A stretch of DNA of 64,000 nt, taken from NCBI GenBank assembly GCA_963693315.1, contig OY856186.1, positions 96,142,943-96,206,942 on the forward strand. Reading direction: 5' to 3'. The position numbers and the translations under genes are program-made. The notes below the pieces were generated by a model. It saw only the letters and a list, made by a program, of their open reading frames with translations. It made no database searches and was not told the origin of the DNA. The stretch is from Diogma glabrata (Eukaryota > Arthropoda > Insecta > Diptera > Cylindrotomidae). Position 1 is the first letter of the stretch. Each line of letters begins with the position of its first letter. Positions 43,380 through 56,516 of the stretch are shown here, piece after piece.

Positions 43380-43454
43380 ACTAATCAGTCTTTTTAATTT
43401 TAATTTTTTATTATGCTCATTAATGTAATACTTAGGTCTTTCAGACCGAAGTAA
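43380..43454 (-). repeat. HINE end fragment
   Basis: ATGTAATACTTAGGTCTTTC and CAGACCGAAGT match the right ends of HINE copies 1 and 2. The remainder of the element is missing. It abuts repeat B. Confidence 0.7.
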
Positions 43455-43714
43455 TTTGATTTTTGAACAAAACGTATCAAAGCTATTGTGATTATACTTT
43501 CAAAATAATTTTAATAAAATCAAAACAATTAGACCAATTGGAATCATACCAATTCAATAATGATAATTTTTTTATAGGAAAATTTTCATTAGACAATAGG
43601 TTAAGTTCATTAGGCTATAGGTTAGAAAACAATACAATAATGCATACTGTTATTATGGAAAAAACATACAAATAAAGCTGATATTAATAAATGTAAGAGA
43701 ATAAAAGATTTTAT
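43455..43714. repeat. Dispersed repeat B, copy 2
   Basis: Collinear with 24450-24695 (starts TTTGATTTTTGAACAAAAC, shares ATTGGAATCATACCAATT), with a few small indels. Non-coding. Confidence 0.7.
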
Positions 43715-45803
43715 GTCTGTTGAACTTTGAGGCTTAGACAAACTATGCATTACTGCACTATTTGCTTTCGTTTTGTAAAATTAAATTAAGATTTAAAATA
43801 TCACTTAAATATTTAATCCTGTCTTAAAAAGTGGCATTTATTTGGCTTTAGTTTAAACTGATGGTTGCTGCGGTATCTCGTTAGAAATTAACAAGGTTTT
43901 GTTAAGCTGCATTGCTAGTGGCCTTCGTAAGTGCTAAAAACGTTATTAATACGATTCGTGTCATTAAAGAAAAGAAAATAATGTGTGTTTCTTATTCTTC
44001 TTAAATGGAAGAGAAAATACATTATCGGTAGATATATCCTTTGGTTTGTCGTACTCCGCAACAATGCGCCATTTTCTTTTTAATCGTAGATGATTTTTTT
44101 TCAACAACAAGTAAAGGGACATTCCAAGGTATGATGCTGGCGTCAACAACTTAAGTATTTCGATTTTTTTATCGAATAAGGCTGTCGGTTTTGATGACTG
44201 TTGAGTGGAGTGTTGAGCTAACATTTACAGCTTAAGTTTCAATTTTATAGCTGACCACTTCTGAACTGACGTGTAAAGTTATGTTGTGTTCTTTGTTCTC
44301 TGCTAGTATAACTTCGTTCCTTAAGAAAATAGTATTAAAGTGATGTCGAATTTTCTTTTTATCTTTGTCTGTCCATAACTTTTATCTTGATAGATTTTAC
44401 TGTTGTTTGAAACGATTTACAATTTCTACTAGCTGAACATGGCAACTGATATAATATAAAACTTTCATTGATGTCTTGATTCATGGCAATTATGTAACTA
44501 ATATTAATCAAGTGTGTGTTGAAGTTCTTTCGTATATGAAAAGGGTTGAGAGTAATTTACGAAGTAATTCGAGGGTTCTTTATCAAAATGTCTTAGTGAT
44601 CAAGTACCCCATTATCATATCTACTTCAAATAACGCCTCCATCTGTTTTCATTTTGTTCGTCTAAAACTAAATTAAAGATTATAGAAAGATTATACAAGC
44701 AATAATTATTCAGAGATAAACATTATATACTGAAAATATATTTCGGTCCCATATAATGTTTCAGTTACTTCAAAAATTCACATAGTATACTGTATACTAT
44801 AACTTAACCCTGCACACATTTTTAGCGCTATATCTATCTATTGACGGTTAAAAGTAGTGCATAAATCATATCTGAACCACCAGTTAAAAACCAAACCATT
44901 ATATAGACTAAGAATGTGAATAAAATAAGATTAATATGTTTACAACAAACGAACATTCAATGTGGTTTGAATTGAATCATAACTATTTTCGAACGTTTAA
45001 TAAATTTCATTGACTAAAATATAATTTTTAAAGAAACAAGTAAACTGATCATAAATTCCACACATTAATCAAACGTCCTTATAAAATATACATATAGTTG
45101 AACTTCTTTTGAAGAACTGTAATTCAAATTATTTATAAAACTTATGTCACCTTCATTCATTGTGTCTGTTTGTATTTTTATTTTGTTTTTCAATATACTA
45201 TAAATTTAGTGGCATTGAATGAACGTATTTGCTATTAACGAAACAACCACTGACCTCTATTTTGTATTAATAAGAATTTCTATTCAATCTTACGAGTTCT
45301 TAAACTAATTTTTAACAAAACAAAATAATGATCCGTCTTTAAGAAAGCCATGTTTAATAGGTTTGTTGATATTTGATTTAATGGATCTGTTTTTGCAAAA
45401 AGTCTTACATAGTGTTGTTTGGATTGCAATAATAAAAAAAACAATTAGGAAAAGAAAAAAATTGGAAAATGAGAACGTGAAGAAAAGTTAAATATTGAAA
45501 CGATTAAAAGAAATTATATTGAACAAGTTTGTTTATGGGAAAAAGGAAAATGCAATAAAAACGTGTAAATTCTTTAATTGTAAATTTTTTGCAAGTTAAT
45601 AATTATTTTGTAGTAGTTTGAAAACAAAAAAATTTAGATGACAACAAAAATGATTTTTCTAGTATTCTAGGGCTTTTATTTTTAAGGCAATCTATTGTAC
45701 TTAAATAAGATGTAAACACTTACTGTTAAAATAAATAGCTGTACTTTTAGACCTTTGCAGTTGCTCGCATTTACAGCACAAAAATTGCTTCTAGTACTAA
45801 AAC
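43715..45803. other. No gene seen
   Basis: Mostly AT-rich. An 86-codon minus frame at 43964-44224 has a few charged residues but no recognisable motif. Confidence 0.4.
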
Positions 45804-45815
45804 TGGTGACCCTCA
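45804..45815 (+). other. tRNA-Trp-type primer-binding site of a Gypsy relic
   Basis: TGGTGACCCTCA is preceded by an LTR-like AT-rich stretch. CsRn1-type Gypsy elements use tRNA-Trp with TGGTGACCC. A matching pol relic follows at 46390. Confidence 0.4.
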
Positions 45816-46389
45816 TTCAAAAAGTTAAATCATTCGCCGCATATAGCGGCATGTGGTGACTATCACCATATCTATATCCTAATGGTTTATGAAACCATTA
45901 CTAACCGTAAGTTCCTCAACGACAGTTCCCTGAAATTTTAAATTTAGGTGTTATAGTCTCTATCTCTACTTCTCGTTACCTATTCTTATTAATGATAAAA
46001 AATTTCGGTAATGCACGAGTTATACGACGAGGTAGACGTAAGAACTCGGGACTTGCTTCAGCTGTGAATCAAAACGAGACACATGTGATTATAACTGATT
46101 GACAGAAAGTTTCTGGCTTCTTCCGCAACATATGCACACATATGCACATTTATCAATAATCAATCTAGATTTCTGACTCGTTTACCTAGCCGATCTTTCT
46201 GTCGCATTTATTGTCTATGCCAAATACATCTTCAGCTAATATTTAAAATCTCCAAGATGCTATAATGCTCAGTATATACTCATTAACCTCAGCACATACT
46301 CATACTGAGATTATTTTCATATGTCATTCCATTAAATCAAACGGAAGCAAACCAATGAAAGAATGGATGTTATTTTCAATTTTTCCACT

Positions 46390-46700
46390 ATTCAAATGGT
46401 AAAAAACGCTATAGATTTCTAGGAATGATCACTTTATATCGACGATTCTTCAACATGCCGCCCGTCAAGCCGTTTAAAAAAAAAGGGCAAAAACCGAAAT
46501 AAAACCGACGAACTGTTCGAACTTTTCTCTTCCAAATTTTAGAAACTGTAAAAAGCAATACTTGACGCAACAGCTTGCTCATCCTTTCTAAATGTTTCTG
46601 TTGAATCCTAAATTTTATATCAACGTGTGTACTCCAGTACCTACTATTTACATACGAGGGAGCAATTTTGAGTAATGGAGTAATTTTGTTTGGACAATAT
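46390..46700 (+). pseudogene. CsRn1-like Ty3/Gypsy reverse transcriptase/RNase H relic
   Basis: RFLGMITLYRRFF matches the RT-RNase H junction of Gypsy elements (FLGM.N.YRRF). Then TDELFELF and AILDATAC appear, followed by a weak RNase H strand GAILSNGVILFG. Frameshifts and stops are frequent. With the primer site at 45804 it suggests one decayed element. Confidence 0.5.
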
Positions 46701-49142
46701 AACCTACAGAGCTCTCTCTAGAATAATAACTCTATGAGCACCAAGAACTAAACCCAAACAACTTTGTAAAGCAATAATCATGTTTTTTTTAATTTTTAAC
46801 AAATAATTTATAACTATATACATTTTTTGTTTTATTATTATAATAAAGCCGTTATTAAACGTATTTTTATAAACAAAAATACAGATGTTCGTTCAAAATC
46901 ATAAAACAGATTGTGAAAATTTTTAAAACTTCTTACATTACAATTTAAAAATAATTTTAAGATCAACATTCTTCAAACTGTGTTCTAGAATTTAGTCTGT
47001 TAGGTTTTGCTATATTGGTCTATTAGGTTTTATATTAAGCTTTGCGCCCTGTCTTTTTTATAAACTGAAAACTAGACCTCTAAATGGAGTAGCGTAAAAC
47101 CGGTAATTTTAAAAATAAGATTGTATTCTCAAAATTTTTATTGAAACGAGACATCGAACTGTGTAGCAAGAAATGGTGTGCCATTTAGCATGTTTTAAAA
47201 TTTGAAACATTTTATTCAAAATTAAATCTTATCAATTGAATTCCAAACAACTTGTTTTAGAAAGGCAACGATATATTTGATAATTAATTCAAATCAATAC
47301 TACTTTTTATTCCAACCGATTAAACTGCTTTTCTTCAATACTTCATACACTTTTCTGATTAACTATACATAACATTAATTTTATAGTATATATTCGCGAG
47401 AGCGGTATTTTGTAACTTATGACATCATCCATAGTATTACCGCATGTATTCGTCGGCTTACAAATAAAATTAAAATTAATATTCTTAATACAATTACAAA
47501 CTGTCGTAAAAATTAAGCGGCATTAATGTAAACAATGTTTAAAAGTATTCAGACATTATTCGCTTGTATTGAAATGTTTATGAGTATTATTATAATAAAT
47601 TAATTATCAATGCAGAAATTATAAGAAAAATTTTATTCGTACTGCTTTGGTTTTTCAATTCACTTTTGTTTTTTTTTGGTTTGTTGTTATAAAAGTTTTA
47701 TAAAGCTTTTGAATTTTTACTTGTTTAGTTTTTTGTCATTGAGACTACAATGTAAATGTTAATGTTCCATTGCCAGTGCTGAAATTAGGTTTAAGCACAA
47801 TGAACATCAAATTCACGATGAATGGGAGGACGGGACGATTGACTATTTATCGATCAATTTTGTTGATTCAAACCAAACAAATATACTATAAATATTTACT
47901 TTAATCATTTTAAAAATATTTAACGAATAAATATGCAAATTGTTATTGTACAAACATATTATAATTATTATTATTCATTTTAAAAATATGAATGACTTAA
48001 TATATTTTTTCGGAAATGTAATTTCATTTGTATAGTATTGGACAACAACTACGAATTATAATATCACATTTTTTTAATTGATAGTTGAGCTGAATAATTC
48101 TAGTTTTGAATGAGAGTTAAAATCTAAAGTAAGTTTTCTTATCATTTGCGGTTGGTGGGATATTCCGATTAGCAAAATATGTATACTAATAATATGAATG
48201 AGAATTTAAAACCAAAAACTTTCCAAAAAATCTATGTTTTCAAAACGTCACTCGAGTTTTAACAAATTGGTTAGGCAGATAATGACACACAATTTATTAA
48301 CCTTAGTATTATTTGTTTATTATTATTTCACTGTTTCGATTTCAGTGGAATATGGGTTCTTTTCAAGCACACAACGGCTGCTATTTTGTGTTCTTCAATC
48401 GGTTCATTTTGGTAACTTTCAGATTGTTTACTTTTCGAACCATAGTAACCATTTAAACTAAGAAGCTCAGATATAGTAACATTGGCGCTTGGTATTTGGC
48501 GTTGTGCAGTAATTTCCTGGCTGAGAAATAATCTCTCTTTTAACTCCCTTGATGCATGCATACACTATTACTCACATTTCGCAACCATAAGTATGGAATA
48601 AGCCTATTTCTATATTTTCAAAACGTGTGAACTCAGTTATTATTATTTAGTTTGGGTATGATTTCATTTTGTAATATTCTTATTTTGTATTAAAATTCGA
48701 TTAAGCTGGCTTTGAGAATTATTATTGTAAAAAATCAAATTTCAATTCGATCAAAATTATAGGGTTTTATAATGGTAAGATTCTACCTATCCTAATCCAT
48801 CTGTCTGACAAAATTTTAACGTTTATTATCTTGTTAACTTTAAATTTAAATGACAAAAAATTTGAGATAAGTATAAAACTTTCATTTATTTAAGAGAAAT
48901 GTGATTTAAGATAGTTAAACAGTAGTTATTTATGCAACAAGTGCAAACACAGTATGATAATTGCACGCGATGTTAAAATTGATTAACGAGAGCACAGTTA
49001 TTTAAAAATGGGGTAATAAACCTTTCTGATGATTTGCATACATCATTTTTCCTATGATAATGCTAAAAGAACTTTAAATGAATCAATTATCGACCAGATC
49101 TGAAAACACATTCTAAAAATTGTATTGAAAAACTCGAAAAAG
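46701..49142. other. No gene seen
   Basis: AT-rich sequence. Overlapping opposite frames at 48234-48561 have no motif and are not supported as genes. Confidence 0.4.
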
Positions 49143-49197
49143 TTCGGTCTCTGTCGGGAGTGAACCCGGCACTCTTGAGTTACGATGCTAGCGGTTT
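49143..49197 (-). repeat. tRNA-like (SINE-type) remnant
   Basis: The minus strand reads GTGCCGGGTTCACTCCCGAC, close to the T-arm/box B of a tRNA (GGTTCRANTCC), preceded by CGCTAGCATCGTAACTC. The loop is one base short and the acceptor stem does not close, so a functional tRNA is unlikely. A tRNA-derived SINE fragment is the best guess. Confidence 0.3.
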
Positions 49198-50091
49198 TGA
49201 ATAAAAAATAAAATAATAATAGACATTGAAAAACAAAATAAATTTCTTACAAAATAAATAAAATCATTCTTTCCATAAACAAAATTCGGTCCAGTTGAAT
49301 AAAACTTGGTCCCCAAGGGTTCCATGAAGGTAGAAGAACAAACTAATAAACATAATTTACAAAAAGTTGTGTTGTAGAGTTTTTATATTGTCAGACTATA
49401 GGCACATAAAAATGATTTTTTCCTCGTAAATGTCAATAGCAATGTCAATTGAAAATTGATCCAAATTATACACAAAATGTTACATCGTTAATCGTTAAAT
49501 ATTGTCAATAGCTGTTTATGGTTATAACTGGCAGGCTAGGTAGCCTCTGAACTTCGGCAGACAAGAGATTAACCATGAAATTTTAACTGACAGGGGACAT
49601 TGAAAAGTCTACGCTACTTAATTGACCCAGACCAAACATATGAAGATAACCCATCGGAAATATAACAAATATCGGGATGAGTTTATGTGTAGCAACAGGC
49701 AGTCATTCCATTTGTTCAGAATTGGGTGAGGTTTGACTACACCTATCTCGATGTAAAGGTCTGCCAGATTTAAAACAAATAACTAAACCTGCACGACGGT
49801 AATAAAAAAATGGAGAAAAATGGGAATTCATTTCACACGGACATAATTATACGGAAGGAAATAAGTAGGAAACACAGAAGTTTGTCGAACCTCATCTCAG
49901 ACCATAAGATTTGGGTTAATACATATTTAATTTATATTAATTAAAAATAAAAACTCATACCTTAATTTTACTTCTTGATTGATGAATGAGATGTATGCAA
50001 AACCAAGTTAATGAAACTTTTTATCGACACATTAATTATTTTGACATAATTCACATGTTGTCAATTAATTCACCTTAGTTTTATGTAATAG
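49198..50091. other. No gene seen
   Basis: AT-rich, no long frame. Confidence 0.4.
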
Positions 50092-50420
50092 GGTCCATAA
50101 TGCCTCAGACATATGTTTTTCCCCGTTTTACTCGTCAATCGGTTTGTGCGGGCGGTCGAACTGTCGAGATTACTCACTGTCATAGTAATAGAATGCAAAG
50201 AGATTTCTTTGTGCGTAAATCGTACACATGGAATGCTTTGCCCGAATCAATAGTCTCGGGTGCCTTCAATCCACAAAGATTTAAAAAAAGCGTCCACCTA
50301 TACCTCAAGACGCATGTTGTTGTGGGACCTACGTCTTAAAAGGTATCTATGTGTTGTTGTGACACATTTTGTAATTCCTACTACACAACACTTCTTACTA
50401 AAAAAAAAAAAAAAAAAATA
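50092..50420 (+). mobile_element. 5'-truncated Jockey/CR1-like LINE with poly(A) tail
   Basis: Collinear with the 3' end of the LINE at 27240-30770. It carries the last ~79 codons of the RT ORF (50100-50339, ending HVVVGPTS), the same 3' UTR, and a poly(A) run at 50401-50419. Severe 5' truncation is typical of LINE insertion. It lacks the base inserted in the other copy and so preserves the correct C-terminus. Confidence 0.88.
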
Positions 50421-50609
50421 AATTTGCAATATAATACGATGCAAATTTTACTTCAAACTTCATCGATTGTAGAATGTCAACTATCTTTTATGAACTTTTA
50501 TTAGAATTTAAAAGAGTAATTTAATTAAAAGAATTGGGAAATGTGATGAATAGAAGGAAGATTAAGATTTTTCATACGACACATGATAACTGCTGGTAGA
50601 TTCAATTGC

Positions 50610-51220
50610 ACCAAAATACAGAAATATAACTATGTGACACTTCGCTATAATTTAAGTTTAGAGTTTATCAAACTGCTTGACTCTGTGAGATTGTTATAAA
50701 TGTTCTTCAATAAGCTCGAAACTAAACAGGGGACCAACTTTCAGTTGCACTTGTTTGACAATAAATCAAAAACTGCGTACTTCATAATTCTACAAAAAAT
50801 ACTATGTTTATGAAATTAAGTGCTCTTTCATATGACATCGTTTGGATCAAAAAAGATTTTTTTTGCTTTTCTCCACTTCCGTCCCCTAAAAACACAGAAA
50901 CATAATTATTTCAGACTTTGCTATATTTTTCGTTGAACATTCATCAAACTTCCTTTCTCTGTGAATTTTTTCAAATTTTTCTCTCGGTTCTGCTCGAAAC
51001 CCAAGGCGGGTGGACCAACTTTAAGTTGCACTTTTTAGGTAATAATTCAAAAACAGCGCACTGTAATATTAAAAAAAAAATTGCAATGTTCTTAAATTAA
51101 ATGTTTTTTAAAATGATATCTCACTTGACTGGGTTTTTAATGGTGCTTTTCCCTCTTCTCTTTCCCACTCCCTTACTAAATACAATTAAGAGTATTTTAC
51201 ACTTCGCTATATTTTTACGA
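50610..51220. repeat. Degenerate satellite, ~280-bp period
   Basis: CTTYGCTATA occurs at 50640, 50916 and 51202, and GGACCAACTTTMAGTTGCAC at 50731 and 51012. Two full units and part of a third. It lies 190 bases from the truncated LINE. Confidence 0.65.
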
Positions 51221-54200
51221 GAGGGACGATAGTGAGAAGAAATGGTCTGATGTCTGAAACAATACTACGGATATAAGACCGTCCTAAGAGTTAGGTAGGG
51301 TGTCGAAGTAACCAAAAAGACTAAAATTGTTTGTAAAGCCTGTTGAAACCTGAGTGGTTCGTCGAGTTTTGAGTAGTTTTTGGCAAAGTTTTTGTTTTGT
51401 TTGACAGACTGTTTGACTCAGAGAGTTATTTTTGCTCGATTAGTGCGGTTCCATAATTTTAATTTCAACAAAAAACAAACTGCCATTGTTATTTTACTTG
51501 TTCGTCAGGCTCCTATTCACAACTTCTGCTCTGGGCATTAACAGCCTTACAATACATGTCATTTAACAATACAATTCATAACTATTTTGAAACATTTATT
51601 TGAGTTAAACAATTATTAAGATAAGAAATAGGGATTAGATACATAGGATATGCAAAATTTCAAAATCTCCTAAAAAACTTTTTCATATAGAATGTGATAA
51701 ATGAAGGAAAACATTTTTACGCCCTAAACGATTATAGTTGATCGAATTTAGAGATACAGAATGCATGATAAGGTTTTTGTTAAGACTGGCACGATTTAAC
51801 ATGCTCACACAATTCCTTCACCAAGGACTTTAATCGAAACATATGCAAATACGGAGTCATGAAATTTTGACAGTGTTCATTGCCATGCAAAAAGAGTGAC
51901 AAAAATAATTTTTTTCGGCAAAGTTATCTTCATTCACTTCCGAACGCTGCTTTATATTCATAATTTCAACCACTTTTATTAAAAACAATTTCATAGAGAT
52001 TTGGGATATAAAAAAAACTACAAATCAGTTACTAATTTAATGTGTTAATATAATTCATGGAAGAATTTTTTGTCCCAATCAAAGGTTTTTATTATAATAT
52101 TAGGATAAAGGGCTGTCAGCTTATATTACTAAAAATCTCAGAATGACCCCTTCTTCTCCTACTTCTGATATTGCAAAGATAATGTTTCTAAAATACTTTT
52201 AGTAGATGATTGTCGATCATTGTTTACAACATGAATGACGCAAGGTTAATGGGAATATATCAGTTACGTAGTAATTCAGCTCAGTTTGAGAAGTGTCTCA
52301 TAAAAGTTCTTATCCCTTTTCACCAAGATTATTGCACTGCGCCATGCAATGTTATTTTCCAATTTTTCCGCTTACAAGTTGCAAAACGTGCGTTTATCGG
52401 ATGCAACTAGGTCTAGGTTGTTGGAAAAATGATTTATGGAACAATGTTTTGTGTTATTCCCACTTTGAAATGATATCTATTGCCACATTATCTTGGTTCC
52501 TTACGTGATCAAATGTTCCCATAAATTTTATTTAGTTGTTGCATGCAATGTAGCTTTTGAGAGCTTCTCCATACAAGCTATGAGTTGAAATACGTTGGTT
52601 TCATAGCAAAGTGTATCCTCCTTTAACACACTCCATTAATAATGGCTAAAATTTTGATATGGAAGACGGATAAAGAGATTTCTATTGCTGTTTGTTTTAT
52701 TCTAGGGCCCTTAAGTTTTATTGTGACAATATGAAATCGCTGGTTTTTAATCGCATTATCTATTTTTTTAATCTAGCGCTTATTTTTGTAGATTGACAGG
52801 CAGTTTAACCTGTATATACCTGTTTGTCACAAGGTTAAGAGATGCTAAGATTTGTTGTGCCAAGTTATAACAAGTTCAACCAACGACAATATAATTTTGT
52901 TTTCTTCAGACCGTTCATGGTCCGTTCTTATCGGCCTTCAGTTATAATTTATCATTTAAAGAGATGCATATTCATAAGAGGTAAAGTTCTTACTAACGAA
53001 TGCTAATCACGCTAAAGTTTTTATTCATCTATCTGGTTAGAAGATAATTGCAGTTATCACTCAAAGCATTGGCGAGTGTGTACACCTTTGGGGTGTTCGA
53101 GTTAAGAGAATGGTTCCTACACTAAAAATAAAACTCAACAAAATTTAACAGCAATCAAAACACACCTTTTCGTGGCCTAAATGAACAATTTATTAATATT
53201 TCGAAAACATTCTTAATATCAATAAATTGTTCATTAAGCCAACAAATTTTGTTCTTTGAACAATTCATTAAGTTCAATATTTGCAGTTTATTGATATTTT
53301 TTCCATTGTAAGGGATACATGCCGGAAGTGATAGTCCAGCTATCTACTCAGTCGATTTTAATAAAAAGAATTTAAGACGGACTTCTGGGGTTTCATTAGT
53401 ATGAATGCTGAAAAGGTCGATATAACGTATTCTGGCTCTTTTTAAGTGAATGGTTCCGAAATAAAATTATTGCAAAATCATAATTTTAGCAATATGAGTT
53501 AAATATCCAGAAAATATGTTCGTATGCCATAACTTAGAATGGTACTTTCCCAGTCTACAAAACTTAAATTAACGGAACGAATTGATTTAAATTTCAGTTC
53601 GGTTATGGAACTTTTTTCAACTTAGGTTTTACTTGTAATGTGTAAACGTTAATCGCATTAATGAATAGAGTCAAGGTCAATTTGAGAAAACGAAAAAATT
53701 AAACTGATAAAATTATCTGATTATATTATAAAGTATCTAAAACAATTCGTATATAAATTGCAATTAAAGCTTTTCTCTTTTTAAAATTTACCATTTGTTG
53801 AAGATTTTGATTGTTAACAGTTATATTATTTATTGTAAATGGTGAATGAACGACTGCTTGCTGCCTGAGTTCTTGAAAAGTACGAAGGGATTATTTGTGT
53901 GTATATGTTAATTTTTGATATACGGATTTGACACACCGCGTACCCCAGTTCTTGAAGTTGCGAACATGCGAAAAGAGTAAATTTTTTTATGCATGTTGTT
54001 CTGTGACCTAGGTTTTTGAACGTTTCTACGAGTCAATGTCACATACATTGTAATTTCTACTATACAGCACGTTATATTTACTTGTACTTGCAAAAAAGAA
54101 CGGAAAAAAAATTTATCTGAGCTTACAGCTGCCTGTTTAGTCTCTCCGATGCTTGGTAAGAAATATACACCGACAATAAAAGAGTTTGATCAACCACTGC

Positions 54201-54363
54201 TTGCCATCAGAATCATTCATTGTCTCAGTTTGATACAAATGAATTTCGAGCACAGAATAGTTTTAAGATCCTTGCCTTAGTCCAAGGAAACCATTTTGTT
54301 TTGCGATATTACTGAAATTCAGAAGAATTGTACTTGCAACTGTTGACGGTGCTAACAGATGCA
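51221..54363. other. No gene; one small inverted repeat
   Basis: AT-rich. AATGAACAATTTATTAATATT (53180s) is inverted near 53215-53235. Frames at 52210-52508 and 53908-54093 have no motif. Confidence 0.4.
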
Positions 54364-54811
54364 CACTGAAAAAAACATGTCCTATTTCCAATCGAAATGC
54401 AATTGTCTCAACCTCACCGTGCGGTCACATATGGCGAATCAAACTACGGAATTGCTTCAACAACTCTACAATTATAAATCGATGAAGTTGAGACAATCAC
54501 ACGAAATGTTTATATGAAAATCAAATATATTTCAATTAATCTCAAATACTTAAACTTTAAAAAGAAAAATTCATGATATAAGGCCAAAGAAAATTTTTTT
54601 CAGGGAAATAGTTATTATCTTTATTCAACTACTGTTATATTGGATATAACACTTTAAATTTAAAATAAACCACATTCTGTTGTTAGGAAAATGTTATTGT
54701 ATAGTTGTCCCAATCACAGTGAAATTGTTTGCAAATAATTTTTCTTTGCATGAATAATCAACTGCCAACTTCGAGATGAGGTTGTCATGAACTTCAATAT
54801 TTTTTTCAGTG
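54364..54811. mobile_element. MITE with CACTGAAAAAAA inverted ends (448 bp)
   Basis: CACTGAAAAAAA at the left is inverted at the right (TTTTTTTCAGTG). CA flanks both sides. The ends match those of 59687-59898. Non-coding interior with an internal inverted TTGTCTCAAC/GTTGAGACAA. Confidence 0.6.
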
Positions 54812-55973
54812 CACAGTTTGATCGATAACCAGCAGATAACCTGTGTCAGTCACATGAAGCTTGATTTACTTTCTGACCATTTTTGTTCTATTTTATATAA
54901 CACTTGAATGTAAGATGGAATTTCGGATTGCTTGCCTAGCGATTGACCGTCAATTTAACGCAATTAAATTTTATTTATTTTGCTGTGATCCATGTATTCA
55001 GTTAAAGTGTTGTTTAAATCTACGTTACTCAGAGGTTAATGTACCCCATGGCCCCGTAAGTGTATCACTTATGCTTCATAGGAGTGTTGTTAACATTGAT
55101 TTATTAAGGTTCATTCGGGCTTGGATAACCTATCCGTTGCAGCTACTAAGTTCACAGAAATTACTGAGCGCCTCCACTGAGTCAAAATACCATTTGTGCG
55201 ATAAGAAAATATTGTTTGTTAACTGTCAACAGTTAACTATCGAACACTACGCAAACAAAAGTTAAGATTTGTTTAAAGCATTTTGCAATTTTTTTGACAT
55301 TTCGATGATGTCCCTGATTCTATGGCGTTCAAAACATAAGCATTAAAAGTCAAACCATGTTCTGTTGTTCTTAAACCTATTTAAAACATAACCAGTACAG
55401 ACGGCCTTAATATTAAATGGTTATCTATATTTTGTGCTCATAAAATAATAATAAATACATTAATTCCCCTGTACACAACTTTAAATATGTAAACTTTTTT
55501 AACACAGTTATGAAAAACTTAAAAAAATGTAAACTTTTTATCAATATGTAGACGAATATTAACTAAAATGTTAAATAAGAATATAAAAAGTTTTGTCTGT
55601 ATATTTTATTCTCGCTCAATAAGTTTCTATATATACAGAATGACGGCATCGTCATTCAATAACAACAACAAATAAAAAAATAAAAAATGAATTTTTATTG
55701 TTTTTGGCTAAAAAACGAATTAGTTACTAAAACGACTTGTTCTTTCAGTCTATAAGAAAGACGACATGGTTAAGAAATCGCAAGACTGAAGTTAAAATTA
55801 AAAAAAAATTAAATTTTATAATTAAAAAAAAATCTCGTGACCCATGTGATTCAATTCTATTATAAATAAATTGAATATGTAAATTCTATAAAAATTGAAT
55901 TAAATTTTGTTTTTCATTCACTAAAACTAATGTTATAATTGTTTTTAATTTTTGCTGTTTTTTATCGTTACAG
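54812..55973. other. No gene recognised; upstream intron of the spectrin-repeat gene
   Basis: A 134-codon plus frame at 54861-55265 has no identifiable domain. The last 40 bases are pyrimidine-rich and end CGTTACAG, the acceptor of the following exon. Confidence 0.45.
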
Positions 55974-56279
55974 TCACAACAAAAAGAATTAACAATATTG
56001 AATGAAAGAACCCAAGAAATTCTTAAAAAAGCCGATCAAAGAAATCGTCAAATTATTGGAAAAGAAAATATTGATATAAACAGCGAGTGGAGCTTATTGG
56101 TTGAAAGCTTAAATAATAAGCAGGAACGTTTGATAAATATATCGAAATCGTGGAAAGAATTTGATAGTAAATTTATTGATTTAGAAAATTCAATTGGAAA
56201 TATCAATCAACGTTATCGAAATATTGAATTTGGTGTTGAATCGAAAAAACAATTGGAGGAAGTTAAGAATAGTTTAGAG
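55974..56279 (+). CDS. Exon of a large spectrin-repeat protein (possibly nesprin/MSP-300-like)
   Basis: An open segment of 102 codons is bounded by acceptor TTATCGTTACAG and donor GAG|GTAAGT, both in phase 0. The peptide is strongly helical and charged: SQQKELTILNERTQEILKKA, then INSEWSLLVESLNNKQERL and SWKEFDSKFIDLENSIGN. It has heptad spacing and the Trp pattern of spectrin repeats, and its length is about one repeat (106 residues). Such proteins are long cytoskeletal or nuclear-envelope linkers. I think nesprin/MSP-300 most likely, but dystonin/spectraplakin or dystrophin-like proteins are possible. The codon use and splice sites differ from the surrounding TE debris, so this is a host gene. 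Confidence 0.8.
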
Positions 56280-56364
56280 GTAAGTTAACCTTCAACCGGC
56301 CTTAAAACCGCAAAGAGTTAGAACTATAATACAATGTTTTTTTCTTTTATTTTTGTGTAAATAG
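56280..56364 (+). other. 85-bp intron of the spectrin-repeat gene
   Basis: GTAAGTTAAC at the 5' end and TTTATTTTTGTGTAAATAG at the 3' end. Removing it keeps the helical reading frame (LE joined to ELIFETENLK). Confidence 0.75.
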
Positions 56365-56516
56365 GAATTAATATTTGAGACAGAAAATTTAAAATCAAAT
56401 CAACAAGAAGTCTTATCACTTTCATTGCCGGTACTTTCATTCTTAAAAGATGTTGATGAATCGTCATTTAAGACCTTGGAAGATAAAATTAGAATTTTAA
56501 ATGAACAGCACGAAAA
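56365..56516 (+). CDS. Next exon of the spectrin-repeat protein
   Basis: 152 bases starting in phase 0 (ELIFETENLKSNQQEVLSLS, then LPVLSFLKDVDESSFKTLED and KIRILNEQHEK) and ending AA|GTAAGATA, so the following exon starts in phase 2. The helical, heptad-bearing sequence continues the repeat and links to the next. No further exon was found in the remaining 7.4 kb, so the following intron must be long. Confidence 0.75.

Noticed and set aside
54861..55265. 134-codon frame upstream of the spectrin-repeat exons
   Set aside because: No domain, no splice sites in a compatible phase and no helical heptads; length is attainable by chance.
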